Part shown: one piece after another, positions 23,727-38,939 of the stretch
Position numbering within the stretch: position 1 is the stretch's first letter
Layout: every line of letters starts with the position of its first letter
Source of the DNA: Serratia marcescens
Lineage (GTDB): Bacteria; Pseudomonadota; Gammaproteobacteria; Enterobacterales; Enterobacteriaceae
DNA length: 64,000 nt
Reading direction: 5' to 3'
NCBI RefSeq assembly: GCF_006715005.1
Contig: NZ_VFMJ01000001.1
Location: 4,278,001-4,342,000, forward strand
Program-made: the position numbers and the translations under genes
Notes under the pieces: generated by a model
Database searches by the model: none
What the model saw: only the letters and a program-made list of their open reading frames with translations
What the model was told of the DNA's origin: nothing

Positions 23727-24494
23727 TTATTCTGCCCGGCACAGCGCCACGGTGTCCTCAATCAACCGGCGCGCCACGGTGCCGGGCGGCGGCAACAGCG
23801 GCAGTTGGTCATAGCGGTACCAGCCGGCGTTGAGCAGCTCCTTGGGGTCGTGACGAAGGTCACCCTGATGGTAATCGGCCATAAAGGCCATCATCAGCGA
23901 GTGCGGGAACGGCCAGGGTTGTGAGGTGACGTAACGCAGGTTCTTGATTTCGATATTGCTCTCTTCCATCACTTCACGCGCTACCGCCTGTTCCAGCGTT
24001 TCGCCTACTTCGACGAAGCCGGCCAGCACCGTGTGAATGCCACCGCGATGGCGCACGTGTTGCGCCAGCAGGATCTGATCGTCGCGCCGAATGGCGACGA
24101 TCACGCAGGGCGCAATCTGCGGGTAATACCGTTCTTTGCAGTGGCCGCACAGGCAGGCGCTTTCGGAGCGGCTGAGGTGCATTTCATGGCCGCAATAACC
24201 ACAGTAGCGATGAGAGCGGTAGAAATCCGCCAACTGAACGCCGCGCCCGGCAAGCTGGAACAGACCGCGATCCTGATCCAACAGCTGACGCACCGATCCC
24301 ATCTCCCGCGGCATCGCCTGGCGCACCAGCCAAACCGGCGCCCCCTCCCATTCACCGATGGTGCGCGCCATGTGGCCCTGTAGCCCGAGGGCGGCGGCCG
24401 TCCCCGACGGCAATTCACCGTTCGGTAACCAAAGTTTGCTTTCATGGCTGACGATCCACCAGCCGTTTTCATTGCCCGTTAATGCAAGTTCCAT
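23727..24494 (-). CDS. nudC: NAD(H) pyrophosphatase / RNA de-NADding Nudix hydrolase
   Basis: 255 residues from the chosen ATG (E. coli 257). It cleaves NADH and also removes NAD caps from RNA 5' ends. It has a four-Cys zinc ribbon (CGYCGH and CLCGHC) and a Nudix box starting [20 protein letters not shown]; the family's EExG end reads EESN here rather than EESG. The SQPWPFP motif of the NudC subgroup follows. The start is uncertain: the frame extends to a GTG at 24527, but the ATG at 24494 fits the E. coli N-terminus better. Divergent from rsd. Confidence 0.94.
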   Translation of the reverse strand: MELALTGNENGWWIVSHESKLWLPNGELPSGTAAALGLQGHMARTIGEWEGAPVWLVRQAMPREMGSVRQLLDQDRGLFQLAGRGVQLADFYRSHRYCGYCGHEMHLSRSESACLCGHCKERYYPQIAPCVIVAIRRDDQILLAQHVRHRGGIHTVLAGFVEVGETLEQAVAREVMEESNIEIKNLRYVTSQPWPFPHSLMMAFMADYHQGDLRHDPKELLNAGWYRYDQLPLLPPPGTVARRLIEDTVALCRAE

Positions 24495-24595
24495 ATCGTT
24501 GTTGCACAACCTCAGCTTCACTGGCACTCTACAAATCGGCTTTGTTACATTTTAATAACTTACCGGTTACTTTTGTTACTTACACGGAGTCAAAC

Positions 24596-25099
24596 ATGCT
24601 CAACCGTTTGGAAAGGCTGACTCAGCGCGTTGGCGGTAGTAATGAATTAGTTGATCAATGGCTTCAAGCCCGCAAGCAGTTGCTGGTCGCCTACTGCACG
24701 CTGGTAGGCCTCAAACCGAATAAAGAAAAGCATACGCCGCTGAATGAAAAAGCGCTGGAGAACTTTTGCCACAACCTGGTGGATTACCTCTCCGCAGGGC
24801 ATTTTCATATCTATGACAGAATTATCAAACAAGTGGAAGGCGCAGCCAGTCCGAAAATGTCGCTGGCGGTGAACATCTACCCCAAGCTGTGGGCCAATAC
24901 CGAACAGATCATGGCGTTCCACGATCGCTATACCGAAGTGGATATCGATCAGGAGGTTTGTCTGGAATTCCACCAGGCCTTGTCGGATATCGGCGAAACG
25001 CTGGCGGCGCGCTTTGCGCTGGAAGATAAGCTGATCCAGTTGGAAGCGGAAGCCGCACAGCAACCGCTGCCGGACCAGGCGCTGGATCCGGCGCGTTAA
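24596..25099 (+). CDS. rsd: anti-sigma-70 factor Rsd
   Basis: 167 residues (E. coli 158), an all-helical protein that binds region 4 of RpoD in stationary phase and releases core polymerase for other sigma factors. [14 protein letters not shown] and the following [13 protein letters not shown] segment are typical. The ATG at 24596 with CGGAG upstream is chosen over the longer frame from 24482. It lies between divergent nudC and the thi operon, the same context as E. coli. Confidence 0.96.
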   Translation: MLNRLERLTQRVGGSNELVDQWLQARKQLLVAYCTLVGLKPNKEKHTPLNEKALENFCHNLVDYLSAGHFHIYDRIIKQVEGAASPKMSLAVNIYPKLWANTEQIMAFHDRYTEVDIDQEVCLEFHQALSDIGETLAARFALEDKLIQLEAEAAQQPLPDQALDPAR

Positions 25100-25128
25100 A
25101 ATTTTATAGTTTTTTTTCTTATCCCTCC

Positions 25129-25134
25129 TATACT
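25129..25134 (+). promoter_or_regulatory. probable -10 element of the thiC promoter
   Basis: TATACT lies about 15 bases before the TPP riboswitch. The -35 region is poor (TAGTTT at 25107-25112, 16-base spacer). Placement is by position relative to the riboswitch and is tentative. Confidence 0.45.
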
Positions 25135-25144
25135 GGGGGGCATC

Positions 25145-25253
25145 TTGTCGGAGTGCCTAGCGCCTGATTTGTTCATCGAATCAGCCAGGCTGAGACCGTT
25201 AATTCGGGATCCGCGGAACCTGATCGGGTTAATACCCGCGAAGGGAACAAGAG
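25145..25253 (+). ncRNA. TPP riboswitch (THI element) of thiCEFSGH
   Basis: The conserved pieces occur in order: CGGAGTGC, the core GGCTGAGA at 25189-25196, GGATCCGCGGAACCTGATCG and GGGTTAATACCCGCGAAGGGAACAAG as P4/P5. An expanded P3 stem sits between. Thiamine pyrophosphate binding would reduce expression of the downstream operon, most likely at translation, since the aptamer lies about 125 bases before the thiC start. Confidence 0.95.
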
Positions 25254-25368
25254 TAATCTATCGCCACAGGCACGGCCTTCCCCTTGCGGGTGCCCTGCCT
25301 TATCGGCCACCATCATTACTCCCTCCGAGCTCCAGACAAGCAACTTTCCCAATCCAACACACTGGTAG

Positions 25369-27962
<2,594 letters not shown>

Positions 27963-27970
<8 letters not shown>

Positions 27971-28712
27971 CGATCAGGAATTCCTGCGCTACAGCCGCCA
28001 GCTGCTGCTGGAGGACGTCGGCCCGGAAGGCCAGGAGAGGCTCAAGCGCGCCACGGTGCTGATCGTCGGTTTAGGCGGGCTCGGCTCCCCGGCTTCACTG
28101 TATCTGGCCGCCGCCGGCGTCGGCACGCTGCTGCTGGCCGACGACGACCAGCTGCACGTCACCAACCTGCAGCGGCAAATCCTCTACCGTAGCGCCGATA
28201 CCGCCAGCGGTAAGGCGGCGCTGGCGCAACGCCACCTGCAGGCGCTGAACCCGTTGGTGGAATCCATCCCGCTGGCGCAGCGGCTGCAGGGGCAAGCGCT
28301 GCGCGACGCGGTCGCCCGCGCCGATCTGGTGCTGGACTGCTGCGACAATATGGCGACCCGCCATGAGGTCAATGCCGCCTGCATCGCCGCCGCCAAGCCG
28401 CTGATCAGCGGCAGCGCGGTCGGTTTCAGCGGCCAGCTGCTGGTGCTCGAGCCGCCCTATGCGCACGGCTGCTACGCCTGCCTGTACCCGGATCAGGAAG
28501 AGCCGCAGCGCAACTGCCGCACCGCCGGGGTGCTCGGCCCGGTGGTCGGCGTGATCGGCACCCTGCAAGCGCTGGAAGCCATCAAAATGCTGGCCGGCAT
28601 GCCTTCCTCCCTTAGCGGTAAGCTGCGGCTGTTCGACGGCAAGCAGCAAAGCTGGAGCACGCTGCAACTGAGCCAGGCCCGTGCCTGCCCGGTATGCGGA
28701 GGCACGGCATGA
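27963..28712 (+). CDS. thiF: ThiS adenylyltransferase
   Basis: 249 residues (E. coli 251), an E1-like enzyme that adenylates the C-terminal glycine of ThiS. The nucleotide-binding [23 protein letters not shown] and DCCDN motifs are seen, plus zinc-type CYAC and CPVC pairs. Overlaps both neighbours. Confidence 0.97.
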
Positions 28713-28909
28713 AAATCCGTTTAAACGATCAACCGCTGGAGCTGGCGCAGCCGCTTAGCGTCGCCGCCCTGCTAACCCAGCTGGAGCGCCACCAGCCGGG
28801 CACCGCGCTGGCGATCAACCAAATCATCATCCCGCGCGCCGACTGGGCCGACCATCAGGTGCAGGACGGCGATGACATCCTGCTGTTTCAAGCGATCGCC
28901 GGAGGCTGA
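28709..28909 (+). CDS. thiS: sulfur carrier protein ThiS
   Basis: 66 residues, as in E. coli, a ubiquitin-fold protein ending in the required GG, where the thiocarboxylate forms. The ATG at 28709 overlaps the thiF TGA (ATGA) and gives the family start MKIRLNDQP. Confidence 0.97.
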   Translation: MKIRLNDQPLELAQPLSVAALLTQLERHQPGTALAINQIIIPRADWADHQVQDGDDILLFQAIAGG

Positions 28910-28910
28910 C

Positions 28911-29690
28911 ATGCTGAAAATCGCCGATACCACTTTTACCTCGCGTCTGTTCACCGGCACCGGCAAGTTCGCCACCCCGGCGTTGATGCTGGAGGCGCTG
29001 GCGGCCTCCGGCTCACAGCTGGTGACCATGGCCATGAAGCGCGTCGATCTGCGCGGCGGCAACGACGCCATTTTGGCACCGCTGCAACAGTTGGGCGCCC
29101 GGCTGTTGCCCAACACCTCCGGCGCCAAAACGGCCGCCGAGGCGGTGTTCGCCGCCCGGCTGGCGCGTGAAGCGCTCGGCACCCACTGGGTGAAGCTGGA
29201 GATCCATCCCGATGTGAAATACCTGCTGCCGGATCCGATAGAAACGCTGAAGGCGGCGGAAACGCTGGTGAAAGACGGTTTTGTGGTACTGCCCTACTGC
29301 GGTGCCGATCCGGTGCTGTGCAAACGGCTGGAAGAGGTGGGCTGTGCGGCGGTGATGCCGCTCGGCGCGCCTATCGGCTCCAACCGCGGTCTGCGCACCC
29401 GTGACTTCCTCGAGATCATCATCGAGCAGGCCAAGGTGCCGGTGGTGGTCGACGCCGGCATCGGCGCGCCAAGCCACGCGCTGGAAGCGATGGAGCTGGG
29501 CGCCGACGCGGTGCTGGTGAATACCGCCATCGCCGTGGCGCGCGATCCGGTGCAAATGGCGCAGGCGTTCCGCCAGGCGCTGGAAGCCGGCGAGCTGGCG
29601 CGCAGCGCCGGATTGGGCGCCAGTCAGCGCAATGCAGCCGCATCCAGCCCGCTGACCGCCTTCCTCAGCCAGCCAGAGGAGGCACAGTGA
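28911..29690 (+). CDS. thiG: thiazole synthase
   Basis: 259 residues (E. coli 256). A TIM-barrel enzyme that builds the thiazole ring from deoxyxylulose phosphate, dehydroglycine and ThiS thiocarboxylate. Family motifs are [12 protein letters not shown], the Schiff-base lysine region [11 protein letters not shown] and the phosphate site [13 protein letters not shown]. The ATG at 28911 follows thiS by one base with GGAGG upstream. Confidence 0.97.
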   Translation: MLKIADTTFTSRLFTGTGKFATPALMLEALAASGSQLVTMAMKRVDLRGGNDAILAPLQQLGARLLPNTSGAKTAAEAVFAARLAREALGTHWVKLEIHPDVKYLLPDPIETLKAAETLVKDGFVVLPYCGADPVLCKRLEEVGCAAVMPLGAPIGSNRGLRTRDFLEIIIEQAKVPVVVDAGIGAPSHALEAMELGADAVLVNTAIAVARDPVQMAQAFRQALEAGELARSAGLGASQRNAAASSPLTAFLSQPEEAQ

Positions 29691-30823
29691 TGGCCGACGA
29701 TTTCAGTAGCCGCTGGCAACAGCTGGACTGGGACGACATTACGCTGCGCATCAACGGCAAAACCGCACGCGACGTGGAGCGCGCGTTGAACGCCGACAAG
29801 CTGACGCGTGACGACTTTATGGCGCTGATCTCCCCCGCCGCCGCGCCGTATCTGGAACCGCTGGCGCAGCGCGCGCAGCAGCTGACCCGTCAGCGGTTCG
29901 GCAACGTCGTCAGCTTCTATGTGCCGCTGTACCTCTCTAACCTGTGCGCCAACGACTGCACCTACTGCGGCTTTTCTATGAGTAACCGCATCAAGCGCAA
30001 AACGCTCGATGCGGCGGAGATCGCACGCGAGTGCGAAGCCATCAAGGCTCTGGGGTTCGAACATCTGTTGCTGGTCACCGGCGAACATCAGACCAAGGTC
30101 GGCATGGACTATTTCCGTCAGCACATTCCGGCGATCCGCCGGCACTTCAGTTCGCTGATGATGGAAGTGCAGCCGCTGGCGCAGGACGAGTACGCCGAAC
30201 TGAAAGCGCTGGGCCTGGACGGCGTGCTGGTCTATCAGGAAACCTACCACCCGGCTACCTATCTGCAGCACCATCTGCGCGGCCAGAAGCAGGATTTCCA
30301 TTGGCGTCTGGCCACGCCGGATCGCCTGGGGCGCGCCGGGATCGACAAGATCGGCCTCGGCGCGTTGATCGGCCTGTCCAACAGCTGGCGCACCGACTGT
30401 TACCTGCTGGCGGAACATCTGTTCTACCTGCAGCAAACCTACTGGCAGAGCCGCTACTCGATCTCGTTTCCGCGTCTGCGCCCCTGCGCCGGCGGCATTG
30501 AACCGGCGTCGATCATGAGCGAGCCTCAGTTGGTGCAGCTGATCTGCGCCTTCCGGCTGTTCGCGCCGGACGTTGAGCTGTCGCTGTCTACGCGTGAGTC
30601 GCCGTACTTCCGCGATCATATGATCCCGGTGGCGATCAACAGCGTCAGCGCCGGATCCAAGACGCAGCCCGGCGGCTATGCCGACGACGTACCGCCGGAG
30701 TTGGAACAGTTCGAGCCGCACGACGGCCGCACGCCGCAGCAGGTCGCCGAGGCCATCAGCAATGCCGGGCTGCAGCCAGTGTGGAAAGACTGGGACGATT
30801 ATCTGGGACGCAGCGCGCAATAA
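29690..30823 (+). CDS. thiH: tyrosine lyase ThiH (2-iminoacetate synthase)
   Basis: 377 residues, as in E. coli. A radical SAM enzyme cleaving tyrosine to dehydroglycine and p-cresol for thiazole synthesis. The cluster motif CANDCTYCGF (CX3CX2C) follows SFYVPLYLSN. The ATG overlaps the thiG stop (TGATG), and AGAGGAGG precedes it. Last recognisable gene of the operon; no good terminator occurs in the first 450 bases after it. Confidence 0.97.
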   Translation: MADDFSSRWQQLDWDDITLRINGKTARDVERALNADKLTRDDFMALISPAAAPYLEPLAQRAQQLTRQRFGNVVSFYVPLYLSNLCANDCTYCGFSMSNRIKRKTLDAAEIARECEAIKALGFEHLLLVTGEHQTKVGMDYFRQHIPAIRRHFSSLMMEVQPLAQDEYAELKALGLDGVLVYQETYHPATYLQHHLRGQKQDFHWRLATPDRLGRAGIDKIGLGALIGLSNSWRTDCYLLAEHLFYLQQTYWQSRYSISFPRLRPCAGGIEPASIMSEPQLVQLICAFRLFAPDVELSLSTRESPYFRDHMIPVAINSVSAGSKTQPGGYADDVPPELEQFEPHDGRTPQQVAEAISNAGLQPVWKDWDDYLGRSAQ

Positions 30824-31280
30824 GCGGCAACGTTTACCGCCGTGCGAAGAAAACGCTGGAACGGCCGCGCAATGCCGAACGGTGGCGCTGGCGCCGACAG
30901 GCCCGCCGGCTATAGTGACCTAGCCGACCGCCAAACCCGGCGCCGGCCGGGGCCGTCTCCCTCTCGATGGCCCCGCCTTATCCCATCCCCGATCGCGCCG
31001 GAGATGCTCCTGCGCGACACCGGGCCCTCGTCCGCGGCAACGCGCATATGGCGTATAGCGGCCTGTAAGGGCGTACGGACAGGTTGCCTTGTCAGCGAAG
31101 GTGATAGGCAGAATGAGAGCATAGCGGCGTTCAGCGCAGACTCGGGGGTGATATTCATAGACGCTGTTGTGGCAGAAAAGTGGGGAAAGAGGAAAAAAAG
31201 AAGGTACAGCGACGAAGAGAGTTTCGAATGGTCATCCCCGGTGCTGCCAATGGCCCTGGTGTTGGCCGCGGATCTTTTTG

Positions 31281-31323
31281 CCGCCTGCTCCCTGCTTACG
31301 GACAAGAGCAGGCGGTTTATTTT
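31281..31323 (+). terminator. strong rho-independent terminator without an obvious upstream gene
   Basis: A 10-bp perfect stem CCGCCTGCTC/GAGCAGGCGG (31281-31290 with 31306-31315), a 15-base loop and TTTATTTT. It may end the thi operon transcript 460 bases after thiH or end an unannotated short RNA. Confidence 0.75.
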
Positions 31324-31353
31324 GTGAGACTGGCACCCCCCCAGGACGCGAAT

Positions 31354-31397
31354 CACACAGTATGTGCGCTAATTAACCACATAAACGGTTAAATGTG
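31354..31397. repeat. nested inverted repeats upstream of the response regulator
   Basis: CACA-CAGTA-TGTG at 31354-31366, TTAACC-N8-GGTTAA at 31373-31392 and CACAT-N10-ATGTG at 31378-31397 lie close together, about 170-210 bases before the regulator start. They look like operator sites; which protein binds is unknown. Confidence 0.5.
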
Positions 31398-31565
31398 AAT
31401 GTCTTTTGAGTGTTTTTTTATTTAGTATCGAGTGTGTTCTGAGTTTGCCAAGGAAAATCAAACTGATATCGCCGCAACCTCCGGGGCATCATCTATAATC
31501 CAGCACGGGTTCTCGCGCAGGTTTTTCAACGCTCGCGGTCAACATCAAAAAAAGCCAAGGTTGTC

Positions 31566-32345
31566 ATGAAGAAAACGCCAAATTACATCGATGCAATCAG
31601 CGCGTTGCTCACTCTGAAAGGAGTTGGCGACAGAAAGCATGCCTCCACGATGGCCAACATACTGAACCTTCAGTACAACAGCGCCAAACAGAAACTGGAT
31701 GGCAAGAGAGGCATCACCCTCGATGAAGTCAAAAAGGTTTTCCAGTATTTCAACGAGCCTTTTGCCGGCCAAAGGACGCATAACAGCGTCTTTATCATGA
31801 ACAGCATTCACAAGCGCTGCAACATTGAGGTCGACGAGTGCCCGGTCACGCAAGCGGACAACGACGAAACCTACGCCTACAAAAAAGACGATCTTTTCAT
31901 CATCAACACCAATCGGGAACATGCCGCCGATGCTCCGCTGTACAAAGTCAACAAGATAGACTTTCTACCGGCCCCACGCATCGCGATCCTGGATAATGAC
32001 GGCGATATTCTCGAACTGTTGAAAAAGATTGCCAGCCGATACGGCATCGAAACTGAGACCTTTCAGACGGCGGACGCCATGCTGGCCGCGCTGGAACAGC
32101 AGTCCTTTGAGGCGTTTATCCTGGACTGGTTGTTGGACTTCGGCGAGACCTCCGAACGCGTCGTGAAGAAAATTAAAGACGCTCTCGATCCCCACGCCCG
32201 CATCATTATTCTGACCGGCCAACTGAATCACTACGAGAAAAACATCGGCGATATGATCCTGCACTATGACGTGCACCTGGTGGAAAAACCGACCAAGCCG
32301 CTGATTATCTCCTCGCTGCTGCTGTCGAACCTATTCTTTAATTAG
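31566..32345 (+). CDS. response regulator with N-terminal HTH (BetR-like) and C-terminal receiver domain
   Basis: 259 residues. The N-terminus (about 8-66) is a predicted helix-turn-helix of the BetR type; 70-135 is a linker; the receiver domain runs from about 137 to 255. Receiver residues are complete: acidic pair D143 and D145, phosphoacceptor D187 in FILDW, T217 in ILTGQ and K241 in VEKP. The order DNA-binding domain first, receiver last is the reverse of OmpR or NarL regulators. The neighbouring minus-strand histidine kinase is convergent and the two genes overlap by 15 bases at their 3' ends, so they are likely partners. AAGG lies before the ATG. The stimulus and targets are unknown. 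The gene is not part of the E. coli thi-rpo neighbourhood and is probably acquired. Confidence 0.85.
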   Translation: MKKTPNYIDAISALLTLKGVGDRKHASTMANILNLQYNSAKQKLDGKRGITLDEVKKVFQYFNEPFAGQRTHNSVFIMNSIHKRCNIEVDECPVTQADNDETYAYKKDDLFIINTNREHAADAPLYKVNKIDFLPAPRIAILDNDGDILELLKKIASRYGIETETFQTADAMLAALEQQSFEAFILDWLLDFGETSERVVKKIKDALDPHARIIILTGQLNHYEKNIGDMILHYDVHLVEKPTKPLIISSLLLSNLFFN

Positions 32346-33605
32346 TTTGACCGGGACACGGATCAAAAACGACGAGCCAACCCCTTCGACGGATTTGGCT
32401 TTGATGGTGCCTTTCATCGTCGTGACGTAATTTTTGATAATGGTCAGCCCCAGCCCCAATCCCTGCCGAGTCTCCCTTTCCACCCCCTGGTTGAACGCCT
32501 TATATAACCGATCCAGGTTATCGACGTTAAACCCGATGCCGGTGTCTTTTACCCGCAAATACAGGTTGCCGTGGCATACCTTCACATTGAGGGCAACCAC
32601 GCCCCGGTGGGTAAATTTGTCCGCGTTGCTGAGCAGGTTGGCCAATATTCGGTAGAGCTTGTATTTATCGGAACCGATCAGGCCGGCATAAGACGAACGG
32701 TGAATCACGAGGCGATTGCCGCGCCCGGCGCCGATGCCGGTTACGGCATCGTCCACCACCTCATTCAGCCGGAAGGTGGAAATGTTGATTTTAACTTCGC
32801 CCATCTCAAGCCGTGAATAATCCATCACTTCGCGCGTTTGTTCGGCGATCTTATTACCGTGATAGGAGATCAGGCGGGCTTCTTTTTTCAACTCTTCCTG
32901 CGCCAGCTCGTGCTCCATGATATCCGCAGCAATGACGATGGCCTGGGTCGAGCCGGCGATCTCGTGGTAGATGGAAGAGATAAAGATGTTCTTGTTCTTG
33001 ATGATCTCTTTCAGCGAGACGGCATTTCTCAGCACCAGAAACATCATCAGGAACACTAAAATCAGCGAAAAGATGGCGAACATCTCGGCTTTACTCGAGT
33101 TGTCCTGGATGATGCCTTTCACTTCGGTAAAGTTTTTAATCTGTATCCGATAAATAATTTCCTGAATATCAACCAGCGTACCCTCGATATCATCCATATA
33201 AGAGAGAATGTCCGCCTTGTTTTTCTGCCCCACCAGTAAGCCGGCGGAGAGACCGTCCAACGTGCGGTACTGCTGCTTCAGCAGCGCAACATTCTTGATG
33301 AACTCGTCGTCGTAATAAAAAGAGTCGCTGAAGGTCGAACGACTTTCCAGGATCTGAATCTTCGAGTAGAAGATTTTCTTTTTGATCAGGAAGGCGTCGT
33401 AGTCGTTGTTTTCACTGAGCAGCAGCGCGGTTTTGGTCCTTTCAAACGCCAGAAAAAGGATCTCGGCCACCGAGTAGTTGTCCAGATTCGGCTCGATTTG
33501 TTTGTAGCGCTCTTTTACGCCGCCGAAGTTAATGGCAATCAACAAAATTAATAAAGAGAAGATGGCAACCAACGCGATAAGAGTACCGATCAGTTTTTTG
33601 CTCAT
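32331..33605 (-). CDS. membrane sensor histidine kinase
   Basis: 424 residues. One N-terminal membrane helix (about 5-27), a periplasmic domain of about 145 residues with predicted helices, and a second helix (about 175-193). The cytoplasmic core follows: H box SIYHEIAGS with H214, N box LLSNADKFTH with N327, G1 KDTGIGF at 353-359 and G2 GLGLGL. The E after His suits a hybrid or HisKA-type kinase, but no receiver is attached. It begins one base after the stop of the small periplasmic protein gene, so they are made together; that protein may help sense the signal. It overlaps the convergent response regulator by 15 bases. Confidence 0.88.
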   Translation of the reverse strand: MSKKLIGTLIALVAIFSLLILLIAINFGGVKERYKQIEPNLDNYSVAEILFLAFERTKTALLLSENNDYDAFLIKKKIFYSKIQILESRSTFSDSFYYDDEFIKNVALLKQQYRTLDGLSAGLLVGQKNKADILSYMDDIEGTLVDIQEIIYRIQIKNFTEVKGIIQDNSSKAEMFAIFSLILVFLMMFLVLRNAVSLKEIIKNKNIFISSIYHEIAGSTQAIVIAADIMEHELAQEELKKEARLISYHGNKIAEQTREVMDYSRLEMGEVKINISTFRLNEVVDDAVTGIGAGRGNRLVIHRSSYAGLIGSDKYKLYRILANLLSNADKFTHRGVVALNVKVCHGNLYLRVKDTGIGFNVDNLDRLYKAFNQGVERETRQGLGLGLTIIKNYVTTMKGTIKAKSVEGVGSSFLIRVPVKLIKE

Positions 33606-33606
33606 C

Positions 33607-34071
33607 TTATTTCAGCTCCAACCGTTTAACTTGCCAGACAGTTTTCGCATTCACATCCAGGTTATTCAGCTCGGCGTAGCCATCGCGCGGATAAATAATG
33701 GCGAACGGCCCCAGCTCCCCAACGTCGATCGGCTTGCCACCGCGCTGATAGGCGACGATCACACGGTATTTAATCATCTCGTCAATCGGCATCGAGTAAG
33801 AGTAATCGTCCCAGGCGAAAGCGCGCACCGACTGGCCTTTCAGATGATAGGTTTTCACCAGCTCCGCAAACTCAACGCCGGTGAACGTATCTTCCGGGGT
33901 GAAATTGGTCGAGGTTCTAATCGTATGCGGCGGCATCGCCTCCAGCATCTGCCGGGTGATTTTGATCTTCTCACCGTCGAGCGGTTTCAGGTAAAAATAG
34001 TCAACGGCCGCATACAGCGGTGCGCTGAACAGCGAAAGCAGCAGTAACGTCATCAATCCTTTGACTGTCAT
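33607..34071 (-). CDS. small periplasmic protein of the molybdopterin-oxidoreductase fold, without cysteine
   Basis: 154 residues. The signal peptide is MTVKGLMTLLLLSLFSAPLYA, cleaved near residue 21. The mature part resembles a shortened sulfite-oxidase-type molybdopterin-binding domain (VEFAELVKTYHLKG, AWDDYSYSMPIDEM, GPFAIIYPRDGY). The family assignment is by eye and moderate. There is no cysteine anywhere, so the usual Mo ligand is missing and catalysis is unlikely. It overlaps the upstream acetyltransferase stop by one base (TAATG) and is one base from the kinase start, so a role as periplasmic partner of the kinase is inferred. Confidence 0.65.
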   Translation of the reverse strand: MTVKGLMTLLLLSLFSAPLYAAVDYFYLKPLDGEKIKITRQMLEAMPPHTIRTSTNFTPEDTFTGVEFAELVKTYHLKGQSVRAFAWDDYSYSMPIDEMIKYRVIVAYQRGGKPIDVGELGPFAIIYPRDGYAELNNLDVNAKTVWQVKRLELK

Positions 34072-34517
34072 TATTCACCCTCTTTGCGTTTCACCAGTTC
34101 GGCCTGGCCGAACTCATCCTGCCCGACCACGGCCCAGCCGTGATGTTGATAAAATCCTTCGGCTTTGGAGCCGGGATCGGTGGTTAAGTGGATCGCTTCG
34201 GCGCCGTGCTCAAACATCCAGTGAGTGACCCGTGCCAGTAAGGCGGAGCCGATCCCCTTCGACTGGTATTCCGGCTTCACGAACAGGCCGCCGATCAGCG
34301 GTTCAGGGATGAATAACCCGAAGCCAACGCCGGCATAGTCGTCGCCATACTTGCAGATCCAGCCGCCCCCCTGGTTGATGTCCTCCAGCGCCTGTTTGCG
34401 CTGCAGATACTGGATCTGATGCGGGTGCAACAGGTTTTCTTCAACGGAAAAGCGGATCTCATACAGGTAAGGCAGGTGTTGCGCCGTCAGTTTTTCGAAG
34501 GTAATGAGGCTGTCCAT
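34071..34517 (-). CDS. GNAT-family N-acetyltransferase
   Basis: 148 residues. The acetyl-CoA-binding motif A is seen as VKPEYQSKGIGSALL (Q-x-x-G-x-G), followed by the typical FYQHHGWAVVG. The frame extends to a GTG at 34526, but the ATG at 34517 has AAGGA at better spacing. First gene of a tight three-gene unit with the periplasmic protein and histidine kinase. The acceptor substrate is unknown. Confidence 0.85.
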   Translation of the reverse strand: MDSLITFEKLTAQHLPYLYEIRFSVEENLLHPHQIQYLQRKQALEDINQGGGWICKYGDDYAGVGFGLFIPEPLIGGLFVKPEYQSKGIGSALLARVTHWMFEHGAEAIHLTTDPGSKAEGFYQHHGWAVVGQDEFGQAELVKRKEGE

Positions 34518-34610
34518 GTTTTGCACTGTCCTTGGTTGTCAGATAAAAAGCACCGGTCAATTTCTGCTGTAAACATAGTAGCAAAGTTTGTCTTAACCCG
34601 GCACGAGGCG

Positions 34611-34638
34611 AAAAAAAACCGCCCCCGAAGGGGCGGTT
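34611..34638 (-). terminator. rpoBC operon terminator
   Basis: On the minus strand AACCGCCCC-TTCG-GGGGCGGTT followed by a run of T, 48 bases after the rpoC stop. A classic strong terminator. Confidence 0.93.
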
Positions 34639-34685
34639 TATCTGGCGATGGGCCCGGCGTACCGAGCCCGCGGCGCTGATGACGA

Positions 34686-38909
<4,224 letters not shown>

Positions 38910-38939
38910 GGATTGGCTCCTGTCGGAGTTAAACCTGTT

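Larger units (their letters stand above)
30824..31565. other. 742-bp region after thiH with no assigned gene
   Basis: Several overlapping open frames exist (30842-31327, 31180-31392 plus; 30910-31356 minus), but none has a convincing ribosome site or family. A strong plus-strand terminator lies at 31281-31323 with no gene directly ahead, so a long 3' UTR, small RNA or small protein is possible. Paired inverted repeats (31354-31397) and a TATAAT at 31494-31499 precede the response-regulator gene. Confidence 0.55.

Noticed and set aside
30842..31327. 161-codon frame after thiH
   Set aside because: No ribosome site, low-complexity Arg/Ala/Pro composition, and its end runs into the terminator; only its last hydrophobic stretch is mentioned as a weak possibility.
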